The notes under the pieces: generated by a model
Told to the model about the DNA's origin: nothing
The model's input: the letters and a program-made list of their open reading frames with translations, nothing else
Databases searched by the model: none
DNA from: UBA4644 sp964541085
Lineage (GTDB): Bacteria; Bacillota; Clostridia; Oscillospirales; Butyricicoccaceae
Reading direction: 5' to 3'
DNA length: 64,000 bases
Assembly (NCBI GenBank): GCA_964541085.1
Contig: CAZIPA010000002.1
Span: forward strand, 1 to 64,000
Shown: positions 1-8,780 of the stretch, one piece after another
How positions within the stretch are numbered: the first letter of the stretch is position 1
Layout of the letters: the number at the start of each line of letters is the position of its first letter
Program-made: the position numbers and the translations under genes

Positions 1-38
1 CAATCCGTTTCTTATTTTTATAAGACTTGGAGTAGGTC

Positions 39-812
39 TTGAAATTGAGGATATCCAGCGAGGACGGTGATCTGAAAGACACCGGCAAGGCAGAATCCGA
101 AAGTATCTCCAATCAACGGGGACTGATTGAAAACTTCATCCGCAGCCGTTCCGAGTTCAGCGGTTGGGAAATCTGCGAGTTCTGTGACGACGGCTGGAGT
201 GGTAAAAACTTCGACAGACCGAGCTTTCTCAAAATGATGGAACAGGTCAAACAGGGGCAGATAAACTGCATCGTGGTCAAAGATCTCAGCCGTTTTGGGC
301 GTGATTACCTTGTTGTAGGCAACTACATCAGCCGAGTGTTCCCATTCATGGATGTTCGCTTCATCGCCGTCAATGACAGCTTCGACGATGAACGCTATCT
401 TGGAAAATGCGTCTACGGAAAGCGTGAATGGGATATGGTTGGCAATGTCCACACCCTCAAGCACAAAAAAGAGGACTGGATCATCGTGGACGATACCCAT
501 GATGGCATTGTTTCCAAGGAGCTTTTCAAAGAAGCAGCAAGTCGCATGAAAGAGTATAAGGAGTTTGAACTGCCTGTCTCCGACCGCAACCCACTTCGCA
601 AGAAAGTGATCTGCGGAACTTGCGGATATGCCATGAGCCTTTCCAACACAAAAAACGCAAAGTACCATTGCCGCACATCCCATCTGGAAACGCAGTTTGA
701 CTGCACCTCCGAGGGTATCTTGCAAGCAGACATCAATGAAATGGTTGTTACCCTTATTCGCACCTATGCCGCCTATGCGGTCAGTCTGGAACACCTGTTG
801 CTTCTGCAAAAG
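39..812 (+). pseudogene. large serine recombinase remnant (N-terminal catalytic part, internally deleted)
   Basis: This is debris of a Tn4451/TndX-type large serine recombinase, an enzyme that excises and integrates mobile elements through a serine-linked DNA break. The frame opens with LRISSED, which holds the probable nucleophilic Ser, and keeps the resolvase motif DLSRFGRD. The N-terminal strand before LRIS is missing, and stops lie in frame just upstream. After MDVRFIAVNDSFD the frame jumps straight to a late recombinase-domain segment (ERYLGKCVYGKRE), so I judge that roughly 100 or more codons of the catalytic C-terminus and DNA-binding domain are deleted. A zinc-ribbon (CGTCGYAM) follows, and similarity ends near 812. 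The frame itself stays open to 875 only with nonsense residues. It is not expected to be active. Confidence 0.75.
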
Positions 813-813
813 G

Positions 814-1665
814 AGCGTACTCCAAAACGAGAAATACAAGGGCGATGCGTTATTACAGAAGAAATTTACAGTTGATTTTCTAACAAAAAAGCAGAAAATC
901 AACGAGGGCGAGGTTCCGCAGTATTATGTGGAAGGCAGCCATCCGGCAATCATCTCCGCACTGGATTTTGACCGAGTACAAGCAGAAATTGCCCGCCGGC
1001 AGAGCCTTGGACGCTCCTACAGTGGTTCGAGCATATTTGCCAGTAAGCTGATTTGCGGTGACTGCGGTGGCTTTTATGGAAAAAAGGTGTGGCACTCCAC
1101 GGATGCATACCGCAGAGAGGTGTGGCGATGCAACAGCAAATTCAACGGTGAAGCCAAGTGTGGGACACCAACCCTCACCACGGAAAACATCCAGCAGATG
1201 TTCCTGCAGGCATACAATCAGTTGATGGGCAACCGAGAGCAGGTCATCCAAGCCTGCGAGGTCATGCGGTCGATTATTTCCGACTGCTCCAAACTGGATG
1301 CAGAGATTGACGCTCTGAACGAGGAAATCACGGTTGTAGCCGAACTGGTCAGCCAGTGCATCAAAGAGAATGCAACCACGCAGCAGTCCCAAGAGGAATA
1401 TAGCAAAAAATACAACCGCCTTGTTAAGCGGTATGAGAAAGCGGTGGAGCGGCTGAACAAAGCTACAGCCGAGCGTGAGAGCAGGATGCGGCGGGACCGA
1501 GACCTACGGATTTTCATCAGTTCGATAAAAGAACAGCCCCTCGTCCTTGAGACCTGGGACGAAGGGCTATGGCTCACGCTGTTGGAAATAGCAACGGTAC
1601 ACGCAGACAACAGAATAACATTCCGCTTTAAGGACGGAACGAACATTGAGGTTGGTGCTGAATAA
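814..1665 (+). pseudogene. second serine recombinase remnant (C-terminal half), out of frame with the first
   Basis: This is the C-terminal half of another large serine recombinase. It starts abruptly at LQNEKYKGDALLQKK, a segment that normally sits in the middle of the recombinase domain, and is in a different frame from the preceding fragment. It continues through VPQYYVEGSHPAII, a zinc ribbon with CGDCGGFYGKK and later Cys residues, a coiled-coil stretch, and an intact tail ending at the TAA at 1663-1665. No start codon or catalytic domain belongs to it. Clostridial conjugative elements often carry two or three recombinases side by side, so a deletion joining neighbouring recombinase genes is a plausible origin (inference). 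Confidence 0.75.
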
Positions 1666-1690
1666 GCCCCGCCTTTTTTGTTGCTCCGAG

Positions 1691-1752
1691 GGTTTCATTT
1701 CCACCGCTATGGTTTCATTTCTGAGTGAAACCATTTGAAACCCTATGAAACC
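1691..1752. repeat. cluster of GGTTTCA motifs in both orientations downstream of the recombinase remnant
   Basis: Five copies of the 7-mer GGTTTCA/TGAAACC fall within 62 bp: forward at 1691 and 1711, reverse at 1726, 1736 and 1746. The central pair makes a perfect 9-bp inverted repeat (ATGGTTTCA at 1709-1717, TGAAACCAT at 1726-1734) around an 8-nt spacer. Its place directly after a recombinase fragment suggests a former recombinase binding or attachment region, but this is inference. No matching partner site is visible elsewhere in the window. Confidence 0.4.
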
Positions 1753-1772
1753 GTATCATTTTTATCAACTGT

Positions 1773-1812
1773 TGCCAAAAAACACCTTTTGTCTTTTGGA
1801 CAAAAGGTGTTT
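1773..1812 (-). terminator. intrinsic terminator of the MarR/ABC/amidohydrolase operon
   Basis: A 14-bp perfect stem (1780-1793 with 1799-1812) with a 5-nt loop lies past the stop of the last minus-strand gene. Read on the minus strand, it ends in a run of T residues. It separates the operon from the recombinase debris. Confidence 0.8.
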
Positions 1813-1872
1813 CATTTTGCCTTGCGGGCGTGAAGGGGATTTATTTCCCAGCCGAAGGATATTTCAGCGGCT

Positions 1873-2871
1873 TTATTCGGACAGACCAAACAGCTTTTCC
1901 GCATTTTTGTATGCGATCAGCTCCTTTTCCTGCTGGCTGATCGGTGCATTTTCCAGGAAGGGCCTGGCTCCGGCGTTGCTGATAAACGGGCAATCTACCG
2001 AGTGCATGATCCGTTCTGCACCAAGCACCTCCAGACAGAACTTTAACTGCGGCACATCAAACATACCGCTGGGCGTCACATAGACATTCTGCCGGAAGGT
2101 TTCCGTCACGGTCCGCTCCAGCTTTGTCACACACCGGGGCATGGATTGATCCAGACGGGAAAGGAAAAACGGCAGCATCTCACCCCAGTGACCGGCGATA
2201 AGCTGCAATTTGGGGAACCGGTCGAAGCGTCCCGCAAGAATGGTGCGCAGCACCTGAATACCGGCTTCGTTGTGCCAGCCCCAGCCGTGCAGGGAAAGTC
2301 TTGCGCTGACCTCATCCCCAAGGCCGCCGTAATAGGGCTCCTGCACCGCTCTCAGCGGCGCGCCCGGATGCACATAGATGGGAAGCTCCAATGCCTCGCA
2401 GGCCTCCAGAATCGGCAGGAACCGTTTATCATCCAGAAACGCATTGCCGCTGGAGGCTCTTCCGGCCAGCAGGATTCCCTGAAATCCCGCTTTTTTGATT
2501 CGTTCTGCCTCTTTCACGGCCGCCTCCGGCGCAGACCAGGGCAGCAGCGCAAAAGCACCGTAGCGGTCGGGATGCTTTTTCACAACGCCTGCAATATAGT
2601 CGTTCGTTTCGGCTACGATTGCGGGCGATTCCTTTGCAGCAAGCAGCTGCGATTTGGCGGGACAGGAGAGAATCTGCACGGTAATGCCGTACTGATCCAT
2701 GTCCGCAATACGCCGCTTGTCCAGATCGCCAAAAAGCTCCGGATCCGCGTCATAGGGTCTGCCCTTGCCATGGGCCATGGGCGTATAGGGTGCGTCTGCC
2801 TCGGAATACTTTGCCAGATAGCGATAGATCGGCGCACCGGCAAGATGCTCTTCGATTGTGATAATCTTCAT
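1873..2871 (-). CDS. amidohydrolase family protein, decarboxylase-like clade
   Basis: This is a 332-residue TIM-barrel protein of the Amidohydrolase_2 superfamily, which binds one metal ion. The N-terminus reads MKIITIEEHL, an E-x-H metal-binding pattern. It also has HPGAP, GHWGEMLPFFLSRLD and a late SVDCPF aspartate. This set resembles non-oxidative aromatic acid decarboxylases such as gamma-resorcylate decarboxylase more than true amidases, so the reaction may be decarboxylation or hydrolysis of an aromatic or cyclic substrate (inference). The ATG at 2871 is chosen because it begins at the conserved strand and has GAGGC just upstream; an in-frame upstream extension reads into the neighbour. 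It starts 8 nt after the preceding amidohydrolase and is the last gene of the operon. Confidence 0.8.
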   Translation of the reverse strand: MKIITIEEHLAGAPIYRYLAKYSEADAPYTPMAHGKGRPYDADPELFGDLDKRRIADMDQYGITVQILSCPAKSQLLAAKESPAIVAETNDYIAGVVKKHPDRYGAFALLPWSAPEAAVKEAERIKKAGFQGILLAGRASSGNAFLDDKRFLPILEACEALELPIYVHPGAPLRAVQEPYYGGLGDEVSARLSLHGWGWHNEAGIQVLRTILAGRFDRFPKLQLIAGHWGEMLPFFLSRLDQSMPRCVTKLERTVTETFRQNVYVTPSGMFDVPQLKFCLEVLGAERIMHSVDCPFISNAGARPFLENAPISQQEKELIAYKNAEKLFGLSE

Positions 2872-2879
2872 AGGCTGCC

Positions 2880-3869
2880 TCATAAGATCGGCTGTCCGCC
2901 GACCCATATCTGTTTGATTTTCGTTGTGTCCGTTATGGTTTGATCCGGTCTGCCCTCGATCAGCAGCAGGTCGGCTCGTTTGCCCGGGCAGACTCTGCCA
3001 AGATCGGTCAGGCCAAAGGTCTCTGCAACCCGGCTTGTGGCGCTGGCCAAAATCTCTGTGGGCGTCAGTCCGCAGCGTGCCAGCAGCGCCAGCTCCCGAT
3101 GCATGGAAGTGCCGTATTCCACAAGCGGCGCATAGGAGCCGTCATTTGCATCTGTCGCAGCAAGGAGCCGCACGCCGCATTCATGGAGCAGCTTTACGGC
3201 ATCTTCCGCATTCTGATAATGCTCCGGCCGGTATCCATTTCGCCCACAGTTTGAAAAGGCTTCCATCATGACAAGCGTCGGCGCAACCGTGATTCCCACA
3301 GCGGCAATCGTTTCCGCAAGCTCTCTCGGATAGGCTTCCTTCATGGGAACATGGAGCAGAATATCCGCGCCGCAGTCCACCGCCAGCCGAACCGCTTTGA
3401 GGGAAACCGTGTGAACGGCAACCCGGGTTCCGCACGCATGGGCAGTATCACAGATATCTCTCAGGGCAGACTTCAGCATCAGGTTGGGTTCCATCAGCAG
3501 CACCTTGATATAGGCTGCGCCATTCTCCACGGCCTTTTTTACATAGGCCTTTCCGTTCAGGGTTCCCATGGTCATTCCCGCCGAGGAGATGATGGTGAGC
3601 TGTTTGGACTGCTGCACCAGCGATGCGGGCGCAGCTACATCACAGGTAGCGGTCACGCCGTTTGCCAGCATGGCCTCGATTTGCTCCCCGGTGCCCATGT
3701 GCGTATGCGCATCCACCAGCCCGGGCATCAGAAAATATCCGGTGTCAACGCTTTCGCCTTCATTTACCGCCGTAATGATCCCATTCTCGATGACAACGGA
3801 TGCGTTTTCCAGGACCTTCTCGCCGTCAAAGAGCGGATAATTCAGCCGGAGCGGCTCTGTATGTTTCAT
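2880..3869 (-). CDS. amidohydrolase, imidazolonepropionase/prolidase-like
   Basis: This is a 329-residue metal-dependent hydrolase. It shows the N-terminal beta-domain, VDAHTHMG (HxH ligands), a probable carboxylated lysine in AAYIKVLL, His ligands in AVHTVS and ILLHVP, and the catalytic Asp in AATDAND. It ends with the GKRADLLLIEG strand typical of the imidazolonepropionase/Xaa-Pro dipeptidase group. The substrate is unknown. The ATG at 3869 has a strong AGGAGG-type ribosome-binding site. The frame stays open further upstream, but that part lacks a credible start. Its placement behind a drug exporter and before a second amidohydrolase suggests degradation of a compound that the exporter also handles (inference). 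Confidence 0.8.
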   Translation of the reverse strand: MKHTEPLRLNYPLFDGEKVLENASVVIENGIITAVNEGESVDTGYFLMPGLVDAHTHMGTGEQIEAMLANGVTATCDVAAPASLVQQSKQLTIISSAGMTMGTLNGKAYVKKAVENGAAYIKVLLMEPNLMLKSALRDICDTAHACGTRVAVHTVSLKAVRLAVDCGADILLHVPMKEAYPRELAETIAAVGITVAPTLVMMEAFSNCGRNGYRPEHYQNAEDAVKLLHECGVRLLAATDANDGSYAPLVEYGTSMHRELALLARCGLTPTEILASATSRVAETFGLTDLGRVCPGKRADLLLIEGRPDQTITDTTKIKQIWVGGQPIL

Positions 3870-3955
3870 GGTTTCTTCCTCCTGCCTTTCATCTGCTGCG
3901 GCACAGGAGACCGGCAGAATGCCGGCCAGCACAGCAGACCCGGTTTTCAGGCACT

Positions 3956-4369
3956 TTATCTGCCCACAGAGACAAGCTCGCTGAATTTCATGACCGTTCC
4001 ATATTGATTGCTCATAACAAGATAATTGGCGCAAACGGTCACAGTATCCCCTACCTTCACCTTGCTGTAATGCGCATCCGTCGGGAAGATGGTCAGAGCA
4101 TAGGTCTGCCCATCCACGCAATCGGACAGTTCAATGGACGGCTTATGATGGATATCCGGGCCAACCTTCTTTGCGACACCGGTGACTTCAAAGCGGTGAT
4201 CCAGATATTTCGCAAAGAAGCCTTCTGCGTCCGCCGCATATTCGTCGCAAAGCGCTTTCACAGCAAAGGGTGCGTCCTGCTTCAGAATCGGCATGGCGGT
4301 GGTTTCGATCTGATGGGTCTTTTCGCTGGACGGGTGTTCGGGATAAAATCTGAGTTCCGTGTTGTTCAT
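3956..4369 (-). CDS. OB-fold (tRNA_anti-like) domain protein
   Basis: This is a 137-residue protein whose second half has the alternating strands of the tRNA_anti-like OB-fold family: FEVTGVAKKVG, then SIELSD, then VKVGDTVTVCANY and a closing strand. These domains occur in small bacterial proteins of unknown role and may bind nucleic acid or another ligand. No signal peptide is visible, unlike many family members, which are lipoproteins. A good AAGGAG site precedes the ATG. It lies between the ABC exporter genes (79 nt) and the amidohydrolases and is probably co-transcribed with them. The function is not known. Confidence 0.6.
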   Translation of the reverse strand: MNNTELRFYPEHPSSEKTHQIETTAMPILKQDAPFAVKALCDEYAADAEGFFAKYLDHRFEVTGVAKKVGPDIHHKPSIELSDCVDGQTYALTIFPTDAHYSKVKVGDTVTVCANYLVMSNQYGTVMKFSELVSVGR

Positions 4370-4448
4370 AGCATTTTCTCCTTTTATTCATTTCCTGCCC
4401 TTCCGGCAGTAAAGCTATCAATCCGTCAATGGGACATCCGGAAAAGCC

Positions 4449-6290
4449 TTACGACACCTGTTCAAACTGACTGTTGTACAGCTCCGCATAGAAGCCGCCC
4501 CGGGCCAGCAGCTCTTCATGGCTGCCGCTCTCAATAATATCACCATTGTTCATCACAAGGATCAGATCCGCATTTTTGATGGTGGACAGACGGTGGGCGA
4601 TGACGAAGGAGGTTCTGCCGTGCATCAGCTGATCCATGGCAGCCTGAATCTGAAGTTCGGTGCGGGTATCCACCGAACTGGTAGCCTCGTCCAGAATCAG
4701 CATTGGCTTGTCCGCAATCATCGCCCGGGCGATTGTCAGCTGCTGCTTCTGTCCCTGAGAGAGATTCACCTGATCGTTCAGAACTGTTTCATAGCCATGG
4801 GGCAGCGTACGGATAAAATGATCCAGGCCCACGGCCTTGCAGGCCTGCCGCATTTTTTCGTCCGTAACGCCCCGGGTATTGTACACCAGATTTTCACGGA
4901 TTGTACCCTCAAACAGCCAGGTATCCTGCAAAACCATACAGAACTGATCGTGAACGGCCTTGCGGGTCAGGTCTTTGGTGGGAATGCCATCTATGCGGAT
5001 CTCGCCGCCCTGTAACTCATGGAACCGCATCAGGAGGTTGACCATTGTGGTCTTACCGGCTCCGGTGGGGCCGACAATGGCGATTTTCTGACCGGGCTTT
5101 GCCACGGCGGAGAAATCGTGAATGACCGTCTTATCCGTGTCCTCATAGCCAAACCGGACATGGTCAAATTCCACCTGTCCTTTGGCAGTCTGCAATTTGG
5201 CTGTTTTATGGCTCTCGTCTTCCATTTCTTCCGCTTCCAGAAATTCGAACACACGCTCTCCGGCTGCGGCGGCAGACTGCATACTCTGCATGGACTGGGA
5301 AATCTGGCTGAGCGGCTGGGTGAAATAGCGCACATACATCACAAAGGCAACAATGATCGAAAACTCAATGCTGCCGTTCATGGCCAATGCGCCACCTACG
5401 ATGCAGACCGCCACATAGGCAAAGTTGCCGATAAAGGTCATCAGGGGCATCATCAGTCCGGAAAGACAGTGCGCACGGAAGGCGCTGTTTCGCAGATCAC
5501 CGTTCAGCCGGTCAAAAGTCTCGGCGGCCTGCTTTTCGCCGTTATAAGCACGCATCACGGTATGGCCGGAGAAAATCTCCTCAATGTGCCCATTGATGGC
5601 GCCCAGACATCTCTGCTGACGGGTGAAATATTTCTGGCTGCGGCTCATAATCAGCATCATCAGAACAAAGCCGATCACCGTTGCCGCTACAGCGGTCAAT
5701 GCCATGATCCAGTTGGTCTTCAGCATCATAATCAGGCTGCCCACAAACAGGATACACTGGGAGACCAGATTGCCCACGCTCTGATTCAGAGACTGTCCGA
5801 TGGTATCCACATCGTTCGTCACGCGGGAAAGCACATCGCCTGTAGAATTGCGATTGTAATACCACATGGGCAGACGGTTGATTTTTTGAGAAATATCCCC
5901 GCGCATGGTCTTGGAGACCCGCTGCGTCAGGGTTGCCATGATCCAGTGCTGCGTCAGGGATAAAAGCCAGCTGGCTGCATAGAAGCAGATCAGCGTGACG
6001 GCGATCTTAACAATCGCATCCAGATCAATGCTGCCGCCGATGAGTCCTTTTTCCAGATGGCCCGCAATCTGCGACAGCTTATCCGGGCCAAGCAGCTGCA
6101 AAACAGTGCCGCAAACGGCGCACACAATGGCAATTGCAAACACAGAGGCATACTTTTTGCAGTAGATCAGCAGCTTTTTCCATGTGCCCACCAGATCCTT
6201 GGCCTTTTCTCCGCCGCCCATTCTTCCGCCGGGGCCCCGGCGCATGGGACGCTGCTGGGCCTGTCCCATTTCATATTCCTTTCGTTCCAT
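4449..6290 (-). CDS. heterodimeric ABC exporter, subunit with catalytic ATPase residues
   Basis: This is a 613-residue half-transporter with six membrane helices (roughly residues 35-330) followed by a nucleotide-binding domain. The motifs are Walker A GPTGAGKTT, Walker B LILDEATSSVD with the catalytic Glu, and the switch His in VIAHRLST. The signature motif is altered to LSQGQ rather than LSGGQ. This is the mirror image of its partner, so the two make one consensus and one degenerate ATP site, as in TM287/288, BmrCD and EfrCD exporters. The start overlaps the partner's stop (TAATG). Substrates are probably lipophilic drugs or peptides (family knowledge). Confidence 0.9.
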   Translation of the reverse strand: MERKEYEMGQAQQRPMRRGPGGRMGGGEKAKDLVGTWKKLLIYCKKYASVFAIAIVCAVCGTVLQLLGPDKLSQIAGHLEKGLIGGSIDLDAIVKIAVTLICFYAASWLLSLTQHWIMATLTQRVSKTMRGDISQKINRLPMWYYNRNSTGDVLSRVTNDVDTIGQSLNQSVGNLVSQCILFVGSLIMMLKTNWIMALTAVAATVIGFVLMMLIMSRSQKYFTRQQRCLGAINGHIEEIFSGHTVMRAYNGEKQAAETFDRLNGDLRNSAFRAHCLSGLMMPLMTFIGNFAYVAVCIVGGALAMNGSIEFSIIVAFVMYVRYFTQPLSQISQSMQSMQSAAAAGERVFEFLEAEEMEDESHKTAKLQTAKGQVEFDHVRFGYEDTDKTVIHDFSAVAKPGQKIAIVGPTGAGKTTMVNLLMRFHELQGGEIRIDGIPTKDLTRKAVHDQFCMVLQDTWLFEGTIRENLVYNTRGVTDEKMRQACKAVGLDHFIRTLPHGYETVLNDQVNLSQGQKQQLTIARAMIADKPMLILDEATSSVDTRTELQIQAAMDQLMHGRTSFVIAHRLSTIKNADLILVMNNGDIIESGSHEELLARGGFYAELYNSQFEQVS

Positions 6291-8050
6291 TACGCAAGTT
6301 CCTCCTTACTGAGCTGAGACAGCGCAATCTGCTGGTAGACCTCGCAGTTTTGCATCAGCTCGTTATGCTTGCCCATGCCCACAATCCGGCCTTCATCCAG
6401 AACAATGATTTTGTCCGCATCCCGGATGGTGCCGATCCGCTGGGCAACGATCAGCCGTGTGGTATCGGCGCAGGTTTTGTCCAGTGCTTTCCGGAGGGCA
6501 CGGTCTGTCTTATAGTCCAGCGCGGAGAAGGAATCGTCAAAGATGATGATCTCCGCTTTTCTGGCGATGGCACGGGCAATGGACAGCCGCTGCTTCTGGC
6601 CGCCGGAAAAGTTTGTACCGCCCTGTACCACAAAGCCGTCATAGGTGCCGTCCAGCTTTTCCACAAAATCCTTTGCCTGTGCGGTTTCCACGGCGTCAGC
6701 AATTTCCTGTGTGCCGGGCGCAGGCTTGCCGTTATCGCCGTAGGCAATGTTGGAGCGGACAGAGCCGGAGAACAGCGTTGCCCGCTGGGACACATAGGCG
6801 ATCTTATTGCGAAGAGCGTGCTCGTCATATGCCCGCACATCCACGCCGTCCACCAGCACCTGGCCTTCCGTTGCATCGTAGAAGCGGGGCACAAGGTTGA
6901 TGACCGTGCTCTTGCCGCAGCCGGTAGAGCCGATAAAGGCGACAGTCTCACCCTTTTTCGCCGTGAAGGAAATATCGTGGAGAATCGCTTCCTCGGCATC
7001 GGGATAGCGGAAGGTCACATTCCGGAATTCAATTTCACCGGTCACGCCCTGCTTTCCCACCGTTCTGGTTCCGTTCTGAATAGTCGGCTCTGTATCCAGC
7101 ACTTCATTGATACGCTTTGCGGAAACCGAGGAACGGGGCAGAATCATAAACACCATGACCAGCATCATGAAAGACATGACGACCTGCATACCGTATTGTG
7201 TAAAGACCATCATATCGCCAAATAGCGTAATTCTTGCCACAGAGTCGGCCGCCTGTCCCAGAAGATGCGCGCCGATCCAGTAGACCGCCAGAGACAGGCC
7301 GCTCATAACAAGCTGCATGGATGGCATCATAAAGGCCATCGTCCGCTGGGTAAAGAGCTGCGTGCGGGTCAGGGCATCGTTGGCTCCTTCAAATTTTTCT
7401 TCCTGATAGTCCTCCGCATTGTAGGCACGCACGACCCGAAGACCGGTGAGATTTTCACGGGTCACACGGTTCAGATCATCGGTCAGCTTCTGCACCTTCT
7501 TGAATCTGGGCATGGTCAGCGAGATGCAGACCGCCACAACGATCAGCAGAACCGCCACCGCAGCAGCCACAGAAATCGTCCACTGCCACTCCTTGTCCGC
7601 AATCTTAATGATTGCCCATCCGGCAGTGAGCGGCGCTTTGATAAGCATCTGCAATCCCATGACGATGAACATCAGCACCTGCTGAATGTCGTTGATGGAG
7701 CGGGTGATAAGGCTGGCCGTGGAAAACCTGCCGATCTCCTCCATGGAAAAGCTCTGCACCTTGTAAAACATGGCGTTGCGCAGGCTGTAGGCCAGATCGC
7801 TGCCGATCCGGGAGGAAAACACCGATGTAACGGCAGCGGCCAGCAGACTGCCCAGCGCGCACAGCAGCATCATACCGCCGGCCTCCAGCACCTCGGACAT
7901 CGCGCTGCCCGGCGTCTCCACCAGAATCGTGATCTGATTCATATACCCCGGCATGGTAATATCCAGCCACACCTGCGCCGCGATCAGGGCAACGCAGACC
8001 ACGACATAGAGCCAGTCCCGTCCCGGCAGTTTCTTCAGTAATTTAAGCAT
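6290..8050 (-). CDS. heterodimeric ABC exporter, subunit with degenerate ATP site
   Basis: This is a 586-residue half-transporter with six membrane helices and a C-terminal ATPase domain. Walker A is GSTGCGKST and the signature is a canonical FSGGQ. Walker B reads IIIFDDSFSALD, with Asp where the catalytic Glu should be, and the switch His is replaced by Gln (IVAQRIGT). These two changes are the hallmark of the non-hydrolytic site of heterodimeric type IV exporters. The gene follows the MarR regulator by 75 nt with an AAGGAG site before the ATG, and it overlaps the next subunit by one base, so the pair should be translated together. Confidence 0.9.
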   Translation of the reverse strand: MLKLLKKLPGRDWLYVVVCVALIAAQVWLDITMPGYMNQITILVETPGSAMSEVLEAGGMMLLCALGSLLAAAVTSVFSSRIGSDLAYSLRNAMFYKVQSFSMEEIGRFSTASLITRSINDIQQVLMFIVMGLQMLIKAPLTAGWAIIKIADKEWQWTISVAAAVAVLLIVVAVCISLTMPRFKKVQKLTDDLNRVTRENLTGLRVVRAYNAEDYQEEKFEGANDALTRTQLFTQRTMAFMMPSMQLVMSGLSLAVYWIGAHLLGQAADSVARITLFGDMMVFTQYGMQVVMSFMMLVMVFMILPRSSVSAKRINEVLDTEPTIQNGTRTVGKQGVTGEIEFRNVTFRYPDAEEAILHDISFTAKKGETVAFIGSTGCGKSTVINLVPRFYDATEGQVLVDGVDVRAYDEHALRNKIAYVSQRATLFSGSVRSNIAYGDNGKPAPGTQEIADAVETAQAKDFVEKLDGTYDGFVVQGGTNFSGGQKQRLSIARAIARKAEIIIFDDSFSALDYKTDRALRKALDKTCADTTRLIVAQRIGTIRDADKIIVLDEGRIVGMGKHNELMQNCEVYQQIALSQLSKEELA

Positions 8051-8125
8051 GAACCTATCTCCTTTTGCTAAAATCTTAACTCGGTCAGAGCCGATCTGAA
8101 AAGAGAAAACAGACCCTGAAGCTGT

Positions 8126-8569
8126 TTATCTTCCGTTTTCCGTTTTCTCTGTCTTTTCCATCGCCAGTTGAATCTCCCTGGAAATCGCAGCAAACTCCAG
8201 CATACGCTCCATGCCGATCTCATCAATCAGGGTGCCGAGCCGGGCGAACAGCTCATAGCGAAGCTGTTCGGCTGTGTCCCTGCCCAGTCGGGAAAGGCGG
8301 ACAACCACCAGGCGCCCGTCTGAGGGGTCACTCTGCTTCTCCAGCAGTCCTTTCCCTACCATCTTTTTCAGGAGCACCGCCACTCTGGCCGTACTGACTT
8401 CCAGAGCCTTGCTGATTTCTCCGGCTGTCGCCTGGTCGCTGTTTTCGCTGAGATACTTCAGAATCGCACGAACGCCCACAGAGCTTTTGTCAATTTTCTG
8501 AAAGTATTCCAACGGAGGTGCCTTGCGCAGGGCCTCCAGCAAGATTTCGATCTGCTTTTGCGTTGCCAT
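8126..8569 (-). CDS. MarR family transcriptional regulator
   Basis: This is a 147-residue winged-helix protein. The DNA-binding region is visible as QATAGEISKALEVSTARVAVLLKKMVGKGLL followed by the wing SDPSDGRLVVVRLS, with dimerisation helices on each side. I chose the ATG at 8569 because GGAGGG lies 9 nt upstream; in-frame starts further up would run into the promoter. It is the first gene of a minus-strand operon with the ABC exporter, so it most likely represses its own operon through the inverted repeat at 8592-8610 until an inducing compound binds. Confidence 0.9.
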   Translation of the reverse strand: MATQKQIEILLEALRKAPPLEYFQKIDKSSVGVRAILKYLSENSDQATAGEISKALEVSTARVAVLLKKMVGKGLLEKQSDPSDGRLVVVRLSRLGRDTAEQLRYELFARLGTLIDEIGMERMLEFAAISREIQLAMEKTEKTENGR

Positions 8570-8591
8570 TCCAAACCACCCTCCATTCATT

Positions 8592-8610
8592 TTGCTAACC
8601 GGGTTAACAA
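8592..8610 (-). promoter_or_regulatory. probable MarR operator
   Basis: Inverted repeat TTGCTAACC-G-GGTTAACAA: two 9-bp arms with one mismatch around a single central base. It lies just downstream of the -10 box, over the expected transcription start, where a bound repressor would block initiation. Size and symmetry suit a MarR dimer. Confidence 0.65.
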
Positions 8611-8615
8611 AACAG

Positions 8616-8644
8616 ATTATACGGCGAAACCATCCTCCGGTCAA
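8616..8644 (-). promoter_or_regulatory. sigma-A promoter of the marR-ABC operon
   Basis: TTGACC (8639-8644) and TATAAT (8616-8621) on the minus strand are separated by exactly 17 bp. The start site is expected near 8609, inside the inverted repeat. Confidence 0.8.
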
Positions 8645-8704
8645 TGGTAAGCGCATGAACAGTTTGTAAAAAAACTGTACCCTTCCACTTTTTCCGCCCG
8701 CTGC

Positions 8705-8733
8705 TTGACAGAGAATGACCGGATACCTATAAT
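8705..8733 (+). promoter_or_regulatory. sigma-A promoter of the flippase/tagF/tagD operon
   Basis: Consensus TTGACA (8705-8710) and TATAAT (8728-8733) are separated by 17 bp. The expected start near 8740 leaves a leader of about 40 nt before the flippase ATG. Confidence 0.85.
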
Positions 8734-8780
8734 ATATGTGTTACCATCCTCTTCAGGATCATTTGGGAAAGGAACTTTTT

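Noticed and set aside
3870..4121. Upstream extension of the amidohydrolase frame resembling a secretion signal (VLAGILPVSCAAA)
   Set aside because: It lacks a proper lipobox and a start with ribosome-binding site, and overlaps the preceding gene; the ATG at 3869 has an excellent site.
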